Assembly (NCBI RefSeq): GCF_027533845.1
Contig: NZ_JAPZVN010000006.1
Location: 186,001-250,000 of the forward strand
Direction of reading: 5' to 3'
Length of the DNA: 64,000 nt
Source of the DNA: Streptomyces sp. RPT161
GTDB taxonomy: Bacteria; Actinomycetota; Actinomycetes; Streptomycetales; Streptomycetaceae
Part shown: positions 18,624 to 28,400 of the stretch, in pieces
Position numbering within the stretch: position 1 is the first letter of the stretch
Layout: the number at the start of each line of letters is the position of its first letter
Notes under the pieces: model-generated
Seen by the model: only the letters and a program-made list of their open reading frames with translations
Databases searched by the model: none
What the model was told of the DNA's origin: nothing
Translations under genes and position numbers: made by a program

Positions 18624-18740
18624 CTGGCATATCAGTGCGCCGCGGGCCCGGGCGTGCTACCACAGGCCGTGGCGAGATCGCGGAGGTCTTGCACGGCGCG
18701 GCCCGGCGCGGTTCACAATGAGAGACGCGACACCTGATGA

Positions 18741-18830
18741 TCAAGGTTCTCGGGCGATGGTGGCCAGGGTCCTGGCTCCGCCGAGCACGGCCACCAGGCA
18801 CAGCGCGAGCTCGGGCTCGCCTCCAGCACA
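18741..18830 (-). pseudogene. Inverted N-terminal piece of an ISAs1-family transposase
   Basis: Read on the minus strand, this stretch gives [20 protein letters not shown], which matches the usual N-terminal region of ISAs1 transposases ([10 protein letters not shown]). It points opposite to the remaining transposase body immediately to its right. It indicates an internal inversion or a second, opposite ISAs1 copy trimmed to its start. Confidence 0.5.
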
Positions 18831-19737
18831 CCGAACGCCTCCACACTGGGACGACTCCTCGCTCGTCTGGACGGCGACGCCTTGGACGACGCCGTGGGCG
18901 CTTGGCTTGCCCGGTACGCCGCCGACCCGGTGGACGAACCCGGCGAGACACTGATCGGCCTGGCCGTCGACGGCAAGACTGTGCGTGGATCCCGCACCGA
19001 CGGCATGGCCGTCCACCTGCTCGCCGCCGCGCTGCACGGCTGCCAGACCGTGATCGCCCAGCGTCAAGTCGCCGCGAAGAGCAACGAGATCCCCGCCTTC
19101 GCCCCGCTGCTGGACCGGCTCGACCTGCGCGGCGTCGTCGTCACCGCCGATGCGATGCACACCCAGCGCACCCACGCCGAGCACGTCATCACCGCCGGCG
19201 GCCACTACCTCCTGGTCGTCAAGGGAAACCAGAAGAAGCTGCGCAAGCAGTTGCGGCGCCTGCCCTGGCGGGAGATCCCGCTGCAGGCCCGCACCACCGG
19301 AGCCGGGCACGGCCGCCACGAGGTCCGCCGCCTGAAGGTCTGCACGGTCCAGCCCGGCCTGCTCTTCCCGCACGCCGTCCAGGCCATGGAGATCAAGCGC
19401 CGCCGCACCCACCGCAGGACCCGCAAGGTCCAGACGAAGACCGTCTACGCGGCCACCAGCCTGTCGCCCGAGCAGGCCCGCCCGGCGCAACTCGCCCAAC
19501 TCGTGCAAAACCACGGGCCGTTGAGGCCCTGCACCTCGTCAGAGACATCACCTATAGCGAGGACGCCTCGCGAGTGCGCACCGGCACCGCACCCCGTGCC
19601 ATGGCCACCCTGCGGAACCTGGCTGTCGGACTCATGCGCCAAGCAGGCTGGACCAACATCGCCGCCGCAGTCGATCACTACCGGTCACGCCCCCAGCACG
19701 CAACCGGCATGCTCGGACTCACAGCTTGAGAACGCAT
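18831..19737 (+). mobile_element. ISAs1-family transposase, 5'-truncated and frameshifted
   Basis: The main frame has [20 protein letters not shown], then [20 protein letters not shown] (first DDE aspartate in VDGK), [20 protein letters not shown] (second aspartate) and [17 protein letters not shown]. Near 19518 the frame changes; the last part reads [20 protein letters not shown] and [20 protein letters not shown] to a stop at 19729. The right terminus probably lies at about 19737, where CAGGGGCGATGCG reads inward on the minus strand. The element sits in the start of an aldo/keto reductase gene. Confidence 0.85.
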
Positions 19738-19809
19738 CGCCCCTGTCATACACCCCAGGCAGAGCGCCGAAACCTCAAGTCCGGTGGTTCCGAGTCGGGT
19801 GTAGCGCAC
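19738..19809 (-). pseudogene. Aldo/keto reductase, first 24 codons, cut by an ISAs1 element
   Basis: A GTG at 19809 follows AGGAGAG on the minus strand and opens RYTRLGTTGLEVSALCLGCM, the conserved N-terminus of aldo/keto reductases. After about 24 codons the sequence enters the right end of the ISAs1 element. The rest of the gene was not found left of the element, so it has been deleted. Confidence 0.75.
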
Positions 19810-19927
19810 GCTCTCCTCTTGTTTGGCAGGCAGTCGCCATGGAGTAACACCCCAGCAGGGATAGTCTGCGGAGCAGAACAGAAGTACTTGACGGGGAACG
19901 CGACGCTGTATGGACTGCCGCCCGAGT

Positions 19928-20066
19928 ATGAGGTATCCGCAAGGAGGCGGGCTGACCGCGTAGCGGCGGGCGTTTCGCGAGTACATCCGTATGCGGGCGG
20001 CCGTGTTGTTCGCTCTGGGACACGACAATGCCGTGGTCGCCAAGCGGTTTGAGGGATGCCAGGGGA
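19928..20066 (+). pseudogene. IS630-like transposase, N-terminal HTH remnant
   Basis: ATG 19928 opens MRYPQGGGLTA, then an in-frame TAG, then RRAFREYIRMRAAVLFALGH and DNAVVAKRF. This matches the HTH start of winged-helix IS630-type transposases except for the stop and loss of everything after the first helices. Confidence 0.65.
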
Positions 20067-20107
20067 ACGCAGTTGAGGTGATCCGTTCAGCCCGGCACAC
20101 TTGCCCG

Positions 20108-20467
20108 ATGAGTCACAGCACACTGCCGGGCAACTGGGACGGCCCCTGGTACCGCGTCCCCACGGAGCACTTTGAAGCCGCTTTCCTGCCGAACGCTGGC
20201 GAGGATCTGGAGTCCGTCGACAACGTCGATGTCTTCGTGAACCTAAAGGACGGCTCTCGGTTGAGCGCGACGATCATCACGCTCAACCAGGTCGAGGTCA
20301 TCATGGCGAGATGGGCCGAAATTGGCGAAGCCCTGGGAGGCCGCTACTTCTGGTGCTCGGACGGACTCATCGTCCGCGACGCCGGCATTAGCAACATGAC
20401 CAGGGTCCTGATCGGTCTGGCTGAGAACGGCAAGCTCACGCAAGTGCTTCGCCGTCTCGATGACTGA
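20108..20467 (+). CDS. Hypothetical protein
   Basis: ATG 20108 begins a 119-residue protein; the frame extends further up only into an IS630 remnant. It contains VDVFVNLKDGSRLSATIITL and YFWCSDGLIVRDAGISNMTR, a compact alpha/beta pattern seen in many actinobacterial hypothetical proteins. It has no signal peptide or membrane helix. No family is assigned. It is flanked by IS remnants on both sides. Confidence 0.7.
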   Translation: MSHSTLPGNWDGPWYRVPTEHFEAAFLPNAGEDLESVDNVDVFVNLKDGSRLSATIITLNQVEVIMARWAEIGEALGGRYFWCSDGLIVRDAGISNMTRVLIGLAENGKLTQVLRRLDD

Positions 20468-20728
20468 CCACGGCTCCTTCAGCTGAGCTATCTCGTTCTG
20501 AAACGATCAGCGAAAGTGTGCTTTGCTCCAACTGGCCTGCATTAGCGGGCCTTTGGGTGGCAGGAGGACTTGGAGGCGGTGAGGTTGGAAATGCCTTCTG
20601 CGTCAGGCGACGCAGATGACGGCATGTGCAGGTCGTTTCCGTCCGTGCACTCTTGTCCGGTCCCAAGGCGCCCCGACCCATTCCTGTTTGCGCCCTGGGG
20701 ACACGCCGTGTGGCGGTACTACCGAAGC

Positions 20729-20994
20729 ATGACGCGACAGCGCCCGTATTCCAGCGATCTCTCCGATGCCCGCTGGAAGGTGATGGAACCCAGTCTGACG
20801 GCCTGGCTCAAGGTGATCCTACGCGCCGGGTCGTGGAGAAAACGTTTGGCTGGTTCATGCACCACCGCAGGCTCGCCCGTGACTACGAAACCCACCCCCA
20901 CCGCTCGGAAGCCATGATCTACCTCGCGATGATCGACCTCATAAGCCGACGCCTCGCCCGAGAATCCCCCCGAACTGGCGTGACACGCACCTGA
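20729..20994 (+). pseudogene. IS5-family transposase with internal deletion
   Basis: The N-terminal piece (ATG 20729: RQRPYSSDLSDARWKVMEP) is joined directly to the C-terminal piece (VVEKTFGWFMHHRRLARDYE, ending ISRRLARESP) in another frame. About two thirds of the gene, including the first two DDE aspartates, has been deleted. The stop is at 20994. Confidence 0.8.
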
Positions 20995-21335
20995 ACTTTG
21001 AACCAAACACCACTCCGGGATAAAACGCTCCTGTAGGCGAGGAGCCACGTCCCGACGCAGGCTGCGCTCGCGCCAGCGGCGAAGTATTGCACCATCATGA
21101 CGGTGGATGGCTGGTTCTCCGGGCGCTTACCGTGCTCGTTGCGGTCCAGGATCATTCGGACCAGCTCTTTGCGCCGGCCCACTTGTCCCCGTATCAGGGC
21201 CACTGTCACGAGGGCGCAGATGGCCAGGATGCTCTGAGCGTCGGACCCCTTGACGAGGGCGTAGATCCAGGCGGCGTCAAGGAGATCTCCACCCGGAGTG
21301 CACCTCCTCGGCGTCAGCGCACACCCGACTGGCAC
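20919..21335 (-). CDS. Possible two-helix membrane protein, 3' end altered by an IS
   Basis: A minus frame from GTG 21335 gives 138 residues with two hydrophobic helices (ILAICALVTVALIRGQVG and MVQYFAAGASAACVGTWLLA). A charged loop between them reads KELVRMILDRNEHGKRPEN. The last 25 codons overlap the IS5 remnant on the other strand, so the original C-terminus is probably lost. No good ribosome site was seen. No family is recognised. Confidence 0.3.
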   Translation of the reverse strand: MPVGCALTPRRCTPGGDLLDAAWIYALVKGSDAQSILAICALVTVALIRGQVGRRKELVRMILDRNEHGKRPENQPSTVMMVQYFAAGASAACVGTWLLAYRSVLSRSGVWFKVQVRVTPVRGDSRARRRLMRSIIAR

Positions 21336-21688
21336 TGAGCGACCAGCAGGACCGCGACCTCATCTGTTGGAGGGCCATCTGGAGCGCTGGCGCTGCTCCC
21401 TGTAGATGCTCGGCCGCCTCTTGCCGAACTGGCGCAGCAGCGCGTGGAGTTGCTCGCCGGTCGAGTTGGTTCGCGGCGGCCCAGAGCGCGTCGAGTTCCC
21501 GGCGACGATCTCACTCGCGCGCCTGTTGGCCAGCACGAGGGCCAGCGGGTGTGGAGGAACGGGCTCCCCGCACCCGGTCGGAGTAGGTCACCGAGGCTGG
21601 CTGTGAGAGGCCCCGGAAACCCTGGAGAGCCGATGAGTGTCTCCGGATATCCTGCCTCGTCCGGAACAGGCCAGGGAGGTCCCTCACC
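21336..21688. other. Intergenic / decayed sequence before the GNAT gene
   Basis: A minus-strand frame reads ELDALWAAANQLDRRATP and EAAEHLQGAAPALQMALQQM, a possible helical fragment, with no start or end that fits. No gene is called. Confidence 0.25.
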
Positions 21689-22231
21689 ATGAGCAGTGCC
21701 ACGTCGCCCTTTCCCGATCGGATCGAGCTCACGGGGGAAGGCCTCGTCCTGCGTGACTGGACGGAAGCGGACCTGGCCGCGATGCCGGAGCTGTTCGACC
21801 ACCCCGACATCGCGTACTGGACGCCGATCGTCTCTCCCTTCGACGAAGCAGCCGCCCGCGCACGACTCGACCGGGACCGGCAACTGCGGGCGGAGGGCAC
21901 GGCCATCCTGCTCGCCATCACAATCGACGGCCGCACACCGCTCGGCGAGGTGATGCTGCGACGTGCCCCCGAGGGCACAGAGCTCGGTTACGCGGTCGGC
22001 CCGACGCACCGCGGTCGGGGGTTGGCTGCGCGGGCGGTGCGGGTGATGGCTGCGTATGCCTTCGAGCAGCTGGGCGTGGAGCAAGTGATCCTGGAGTTGG
22101 AGGCCGAAAACGCCGCCAGCGTCGCCGTGGCCACCAAGGCGGGCTTCAGCCTGCTCGATGTGCCGCTGATCAAGGGGGAGGAGAAGGGACGGCCCTTTGC
22201 CCTGCAGACGTGGGGATTGAATCACCACTGA
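21689..22231 (+). CDS. GNAT N-acetyltransferase, RimJ/RimL type
   Basis: The 180-residue protein begins with the RimJ-like strand (GEGLVLRDWTEADLAAMPEL). It has the acetyl-CoA loop in GYAVGPTHRGRGLAARAVRV (Q/R-x-x-G-x-G/A) and the motif B end ENAASVAVATKAGFSLL. Cytoplasmic acetylation of an amine on a small molecule or a protein N-terminus is expected. The substrate is unknown. It starts at ATG 21689 shortly after GGGAGG. Confidence 0.88.
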   Translation: MSSATSPFPDRIELTGEGLVLRDWTEADLAAMPELFDHPDIAYWTPIVSPFDEAAARARLDRDRQLRAEGTAILLAITIDGRTPLGEVMLRRAPEGTELGYAVGPTHRGRGLAARAVRVMAAYAFEQLGVEQVILELEAENAASVAVATKAGFSLLDVPLIKGEEKGRPFALQTWGLNHH

Positions 22232-22604
22232 TCCTCAGTCTCCGTTCCCTCAGCTCGACGAGCAGCGTGTCCACGTGCTCCTCCTCGACGCCGCACCTTC
22301 GATTCTCCAAAAGGCCGCCCGTCGGGCAGGTATGGAACACGTCTTGTGGCGGACCCGAAGGCCGGAGGCTCCATTTGCGGAGCCACGAAAGCGGAATCGA
22401 GAGGGGTGGGGCGGCGGCCAATCGATCGTGCCCGTGGGCGTGCCTCGTGTGCCGTTGGTGGCCTCCAGCCGTATGGGGGGCGCCCCACGTGGGCTGGAGG
22501 TCGTGGCCGGTGCCGAGGTTCTCGCGTTCGGTTTCGCTCGGCGTCATGGGCCGTTGCAGGGGCCGGGGCAGGGTCTCGGGGGGTGCCTCTATGTCCTTCG
22601 TCAA
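22232..22604. other. Intergenic region without a supported gene
   Basis: All frames here are low-complexity and arginine/proline rich. Nothing is recognisable apart from the IS110 tail that ends at its right edge. Confidence 0.3.
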
Positions 22605-22737
22605 GCCCGTTGCTGTCTTGCGGTGGTTGCCTAGGGCAGGCGGGGTTCGTAGACCGCGCGTCGCGGAGCATGGCGTACAGGACGCTGATGCGGTGGCGGG
22701 CGAGGCGGAGGAGGGCTTGGACGTGGGTCTTGCCGTC
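22605..22737 (-). pseudogene. IS110-family transposase, C-terminal remnant
   Basis: The minus strand reads DGKTHVQALLRLARHRISVL then YAMLRDARSTNPACPR. This resembles the C-terminal end of IS110-type transposases (K.H.QALLALARRR..VL...LRD). The N-terminal DEDD domain is missing. Confidence 0.5.
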
Positions 22738-22864
22738 GCGCTGCACGACCCCGCCTCCGGCATCCCCCGCCCTCCCGCACACCGGCTCCCACCGGTGCGG
22801 GCGAGATTTTCGGCAAGGGCGGGTCTTCGCGCAGGAGCTGGGAACCGGCTGCGCGAGCGCGGGG

Positions 22865-25402
22865 TCAGGCAGGCGGCTGGCCACTGAGCGAGCTTAGTCG
22901 AACGCCGATGACGCACGTGTCGTCGTCGGTGTCGGAGCTGCTGTGGGTGAGGAGGTGGTCGAGCCGCTGGTCGAGGGTGCCTCCCGCTCGGCTGGCGGCG
23001 GTCGCCAGGAGTTGGTCCAGGCTCTCCTGGAGGGAGCGGTCCCTGCGTTCGATCAGGCCGTCGGTGTACAGCAGCAGCACGTCGTCGTGTTGGAGCTGGA
23101 TCTCGCCCTCCTCGTAGGTCGTCTCGCTGATCGCGCCGAGCAGCAGCCCCTGCACCAGGGGGACGGTCGTGGCCCCTTCCCCGCGGATCAGCACAGGCGG
23201 CATATGGCCCGCCCGCGCCCACTTCAACATCCGGGTTTCCGGATCGAACAGGGCGCAGATCGCTGTGGCGGTGACCTGCTCGGTGAGGTGGTGGGCGACG
23301 AGGTTGAGCCAGGTCAGCAGTTGCGCGGGGCCGGCACCGGTGGTGGCCAGGCCGCGGAGCGCGTTGCGCAGGGCGACCATGCCCGTCGCTGCCTCGATGC
23401 CATGCCCGGCGACATCTCCGATTGACAGCAGCAGTTGCTTGGTCGGCAGCATAGTCGCGTCGTACCAGTCCCCGCCTACCAGGCTGTCGTCCTCCGCCGG
23501 GCGGTAGCGAACGGCGATTTCCAGGTCCGGGGCGTCGATCGGACCGTGCGCTGGCGGCATGATGGCCTGTTGGAGCTGTTTGGCCAGCCGGTTGCGCTCG
23601 GCGGTCTGTTGTTCACTGTAGGCGAGTTGGTCGCGGGTGGCGGCCAGTGCCACCTCGGTCCAGTGTTGGGCCGATATGTCCTGATAGGCCCCGCGCACAC
23701 CGACCAGGCGGTGGTCGATGTCGAGGACGGGCTCGGCGACAACGCGGATGTGCCGGACGATGCCGTCGAGCCGCTGGAGTCGAAGCGCGACCGCCCCAGG
23801 CCTTCGGTGGTGGAGTACGGTGCGCAGGAACCGGCTGATGGCGGCGGTGTCGTCAGGGTGTGCCAGGTCCGCGAGTTGCTCCAGTGGAAGGGCCGGTGCG
23901 GTCAGCGGTAGGCCGTAGAGCGCGTAGAGCTGATCGCTCCACATGATTCGGCCGGTGGTGTGGTCCTCCTCGAAGCCGCCGATCCGCACCAGCCGCTGCG
24001 CGTGCTGGAGCAGGTGGGCCAGACGGGCCGCCTCATCGGCGAAGCGCCAGATGAGCAGCACCTCCTGACCGTGGCGAATGATGCTGACATCGATCGTGGT
24101 CGGTACCTGAACCTGGCCGACGACCGCGGTGAAGGCCATGCCTGCGGTGCTGAACGGCTCACCGGTGGCGTGGACATGGGCCACCTTGTCGAACAGTCCG
24201 TGCTCTTCGGCCGCGAGGGGATACGCCTCCAGCAGGAGGGCGCCTGTCACCGCGCTGCGGGGCCGCCCGGCCGGGTCGGTGAATCGCGGGTTGGCGTGGA
24301 GGATCCGGAAGTCCAAGAGCCGCCCGTCCGTGTCGAGTTCGGCGCGCAGTACGAGCGCCGCGTCAAGCAGACTGTCGGCGAGCTCGGCCAACTGCGTCCC
24401 GCACCCGGCCGCTGCGGTGACATGGTCCGTCTCCGCTGCGGCGGGCAGGGTCTCCAGGGTGTGGGCCGCCAGCTCGGCGAGCGCCTCGATCTGCCGTCGC
24501 ACGGCGGGCTGTTGGGGGATGGGCGCACCCGGCCAGCAGATCTCCAGCACGCCTTGGATGCGTCCCTGTGCCTCGGCGGGCACCGCGACCCGGCCTCCTC
24601 GCGGCATGAGTTGGTGTGCCACGGAGGGCAGGCCAGTCGCGGCCAGTTCCTCGAACCACACCGCCTCTCGGGCGGCGAGTGCCCTGCGGGCGGGCGTGGA
24701 CACCCCCGGTGGCACGTAGTGCCACCGCAGAGCCTCCTGCTCTGGGAAGCCGGCATACCCGGCGAGGCGCAGTGCCCCGCCCTGGTCGTTCGTCCAGATC
24801 GCCACGGCTGTGGCGCCCAGTGGGGTCAGGGCGTGCTCCAGGAGCGAGCAGGCCACGGCCTGCGCGTCGCTGGCGGCGAGTACGCCGCTTTCGGCCGTGC
24901 GCAACTGCACCGCGAGGGATTCTCCGGCCTCCGCGTCGGCGGCCGGGCGGTCCTCGCTGGCGACCCGGTCGAGGAAGTCGCGGGCCGCGTCGGTGAATTG
25001 GTCCCGGGCTGCCTGGTTGACGATGTCAGCGGCGAGCTGGAGTTGGGAGATCCCGGCGGCCTGCGCCAGTTCGACCAGTTGTCGGGCTGCCTCCACAGGG
25101 CTAAGCCGCAGCCGCTCCATCAGGACGCCCTTGGCCATCTCCAGCAGGGCCCGGCCGTCCGCGTCCGCCTGCGCCTGGCGCACCTGTTCACGCAGTCGAG
25201 CAACGGTGGCGGCGAGTCGCCCCACATCGGCCGGGGATGCGGAGACGTTTGCAGAGGAGCCGGACGTCGGGTCGTCCTCGCCGTCCACCGGCTCCAGCCC
25301 GTACCGGCCCAGTCCGTCGCCCGCGAGGGAGGTGTCGGTCGACGGCTCGCCGGAGGCGGCGGCGTCGGGCGTTGAGCCAACGTTCTGCCGGTGGTTGGTC
25401 AC
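22865..25402 (-). CDS. ANTAR-GAF-PAS-SpoIIE (PP2C) phosphatase
   Basis: This 845-residue cytoplasmic protein begins at GTG 25402 behind GAGGAG. Domains in order: a flexible tail (1-60); an ANTAR-like RNA-binding domain (about 75-130: LLEMAKGVLMERLRLSPVEA); a GAF domain (about 165-320); two PAS-like domains (about 340-590, the second ending VRGAYQDIS); and a SpoIIE-type phosphatase (about 620-840). The phosphatase has metal-binding aspartates in LVGGDWYDA, in SIGDVAGHGIEAA and near the end in DDDTCVIGV. It would dephosphorylate an anti-sigma antagonist or similar partner. It lies 91 bases downstream of the hybrid kinase on the same strand, so co-transcription is likely. Confidence 0.93.
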   Translation of the reverse strand: MTNHRQNVGSTPDAAASGEPSTDTSLAGDGLGRYGLEPVDGEDDPTSGSSANVSASPADVGRLAATVARLREQVRQAQADADGRALLEMAKGVLMERLRLSPVEAARQLVELAQAAGISQLQLAADIVNQAARDQFTDAARDFLDRVASEDRPAADAEAGESLAVQLRTAESGVLAASDAQAVACSLLEHALTPLGATAVAIWTNDQGGALRLAGYAGFPEQEALRWHYVPPGVSTPARRALAAREAVWFEELAATGLPSVAHQLMPRGGRVAVPAEAQGRIQGVLEICWPGAPIPQQPAVRRQIEALAELAAHTLETLPAAAETDHVTAAAGCGTQLAELADSLLDAALVLRAELDTDGRLLDFRILHANPRFTDPAGRPRSAVTGALLLEAYPLAAEEHGLFDKVAHVHATGEPFSTAGMAFTAVVGQVQVPTTIDVSIIRHGQEVLLIWRFADEAARLAHLLQHAQRLVRIGGFEEDHTTGRIMWSDQLYALYGLPLTAPALPLEQLADLAHPDDTAAISRFLRTVLHHRRPGAVALRLQRLDGIVRHIRVVAEPVLDIDHRLVGVRGAYQDISAQHWTEVALAATRDQLAYSEQQTAERNRLAKQLQQAIMPPAHGPIDAPDLEIAVRYRPAEDDSLVGGDWYDATMLPTKQLLLSIGDVAGHGIEAATGMVALRNALRGLATTGAGPAQLLTWLNLVAHHLTEQVTATAICALFDPETRMLKWARAGHMPPVLIRGEGATTVPLVQGLLLGAISETTYEEGEIQLQHDDVLLLYTDGLIERRDRSLQESLDQLLATAASRAGGTLDQRLDHLLTHSSSDTDDDTCVIGVRLSSLSGQPPA

Positions 25403-25493
25403 TTCGCTGCTCCTCGGTGGCGGTACGGACCCTGGCAGGAACCCAGTGGGGGTGCCGCGTCGGTCCCGGCAGGCGGACGGCCGTGGCAGGCGG

Positions 25494-28400
25494 TCATGGC
25501 GCCAGCCTGCGATGGATGCGGGCGACCAGGTCCTCGGCGTTGACGGGCTTGGTGACGTAGTCGCTCGCTCCGGACGCCATGCTCTTCTCCTGGTCGCCGG
25601 GCATCGCCTTGGCGGTGACCGCGATGATCGGCAGGTCCGCGTACTGCGGCATGGCGCGGATGGCGGCGGTGGCCGCGTATCCGTCCATCTCCGGCATCAT
25701 CACGTCCATCAGTACGATGTCGATTTCCGGGTGCGCGGTCAGCGCCTCGATCCCGGCGCGGCCGTTCTCCGCGTGCAGCACCGTCATGCCGTGCAGTTCC
25801 AGGATGCCGGTGAGTGCGTAGAGATTGCGTGCGTCGTCGTCCACGACCAGCGCTGTCCGTCCGGCCAGCAGCGGGTCGATGCCTTCGGGTTCGGCTTGTG
25901 GGCGCACCTCTCGATCGGTGCGTACCAGGGGCAAGGCGCCGCCGGGGAGGTCAGACGACAGATGCAGTGTGATCCGCTCGCGTAGTTCGTCGAGGCTGGC
26001 CAGCAGTTCCAAGGGACGGGCACCCATCCGCCGTTGGAGCTCCCGCTCGCGTGCACCGTCGATGTGCCTGCTGTTGTGCGCCAGTACCGGCACTGTGTGC
26101 AGCGCCGGGTCGGCCTCCATCGCCTCGATGAGCCGCAGCAGTTCCTCGTCCGGCATGCCCAGGTCCAGCACCACACAGTGGCACGCCTGCGCCGCCAGCG
26201 CCGTGGCCGCCTCCTGGTGCCCGACCGTGGGGACGATATCGATGGTGTCGGCCGTGACCGTCGCGTTCGGGCCGCCCACCAGATCGGCGCGTACGCTCTC
26301 GGCGACCATGGTCAGCAACCCGCGCGACTGTTGCTCGATCACCAGCAGCCGCCGCCGTCGTCGTGTCGAGGGCTGGCCACCCGATGCCGTGGTCTGCTGG
26401 CCGCCGGTGTTCGGCTCATCGGCCGCGTCCTTGCCGCAGCCCGCGCCGGGGGCGCTCGCCGCGAGTTCCTGGTAGTCGGGGCGGGCCACCGGCAGGTAGA
26501 GGCTGAACGTGCTCCCCTCACCGGGGGTGCTCTGCACGGCGATCGAGCCACCCAGCAGGTAGGCGATCTCGCGGCTGATCGACAGGCCGAGGCCGGTACC
26601 GCCGTACTTGCGGCTGGTGGTGCCATCCGCCTGCTGGAACGCGCCGAAGATGGCTTCGAGTTGGTCTTCGGCGATGCCAATGCCGGTGTCGCTGACCCGC
26701 AGCGCGATAGCCGAGCCGTGGCGGCGCACCGCCGCGGGCAACTCGGCGCCCGCGGCGGTCTCGATGCGCAACTCGACACGGCCGGTCTCGGTGAACTTCA
26801 CCGCGTTCGACAGCAGGTTCCGCAGCACCTGCCGCAGCCGGGAGTCGTCGGTGAGCAGCTCAACCGGCACACCGGGGGCGGTGACGATGTCGAATCCGAG
26901 GCCCTTCTGGCTCGTCATGGGCTGGAAGGTGGCCTCCACGTAGTCGAGTAGTCGGCGTAGCGGCACCCACTCCGGTGAGATGTCCATCTTGCCCGCCTCG
27001 ATCTTCGACAGGTCCAAGATGTCGTTGATGAGCTGAAGCAGGTCGGAGCCGGCCGAGTGGATGATCTCCGCGTACTCGACCTGCTTCGTGGTGAGGTTGC
27101 GGGTCGGATTCTGCGCCAGCAACTGCGCCAGGATGAGCAGGCTGTTGAGCGGGGTGCGCAGTTCGTGGCTCATGTTGGCCAGGAACTCCGACTTGTACTT
27201 GGAGGCCAGCGCGAGTTCCTGTGCCCGGGTCTCCAGTTCCTGGCGGGCATGCTCGATTTCGAGGTTCTTGGTCTCGATGTCGCGGTTCTGGCTCGCCAGC
27301 AGCGCTGCCTTCTCCTCCAACTCCGCGTTGGATCGCTGCAGTTCCTCCTGACGAGCCTGGAGTTCCTCAGAACGGGTCTGGAGTTCGGCGGTCAGCCGCT
27401 GCGACTCCTCCAGCAACTCGTCGGTGCGGGAGTTGGCGATGATGGTGTTGACGTTGACGCCGATGGTTTCCCGGAGCTGTTCCAGGAAGTCCCGCTGCAC
27501 CGCCGTGTAGTGGTGCACCGATGCGAGTTCGATGACGCCCAGCACCTGCTCCTCGACCACGATCGGCAGTACGACCAGGTGCAACGGTTCGATCTGCCCG
27601 AATCCGGCGGGCACGGTGACCGACCCGGGGGGCAGGTTGTCCACCGCGATGGTCTGGCGGTCAGCCGCCGCCTGACCGACGAGCGCCTGACCGAAGGCGA
27701 ACCGCGGTGCGTCCTCCTTGCGCGGCTCCGGGCGCCCGTACGACCCGATCATCCGCAACTGATGGCGTTCGGCGGTCTCGTCGGCAAGGTAGAAGCCGCC
27801 GTACTGGGCACCGACGAGCGGGGCCAGTTCCGCCATGATCAGCTGCGCCACCAGAGCGAGGTCGCGGTGGCCCTGCATCATCCCGGAGATCCTGGCGAGG
27901 TTGGACTTCAGCCAGTCCTGTTCCTGGTTGGCCCGGGTGGTCTCGCGCAGCGAGCCGACCATCGCGTTGATGTTGTCCTTCAGGTCGGCGACCTCGCCGG
28001 ACGCCTCCACCGTGATGGAGCGGGTCAGGTCTCCCTCGGCCACGGCGCTGGTGACCTCGGCGATGGCGCGTACCTGCCGGGTGAGGTTCCCGGCGAGTTC
28101 GTTGACGTTCTCGGTCAGCCGCTTCCAGGTGCCCGATACGCCCTCGACCTCCGCCTGGCCGCCGAGCCTTCCCTCGCTGCCCACCTCGCGGGCGACGCGG
28201 GTGACCTCGGCGGCGAACGACGAGAGCTGGTCGACCATCGTGTTGATAGTCGTCTTCAGCTCAAGGATCTCGCCACGCGCGTCCACGTCGATCTTGCGGG
28301 TGAGGTCGCCGTTGGCGACCGCGGTGGTGACCTGGGCGATGTTGCGGACCTGACCGGTGAGGTTGTTCGCCATCGAGTTGACGTTGTCGGTGAGGTCCTT

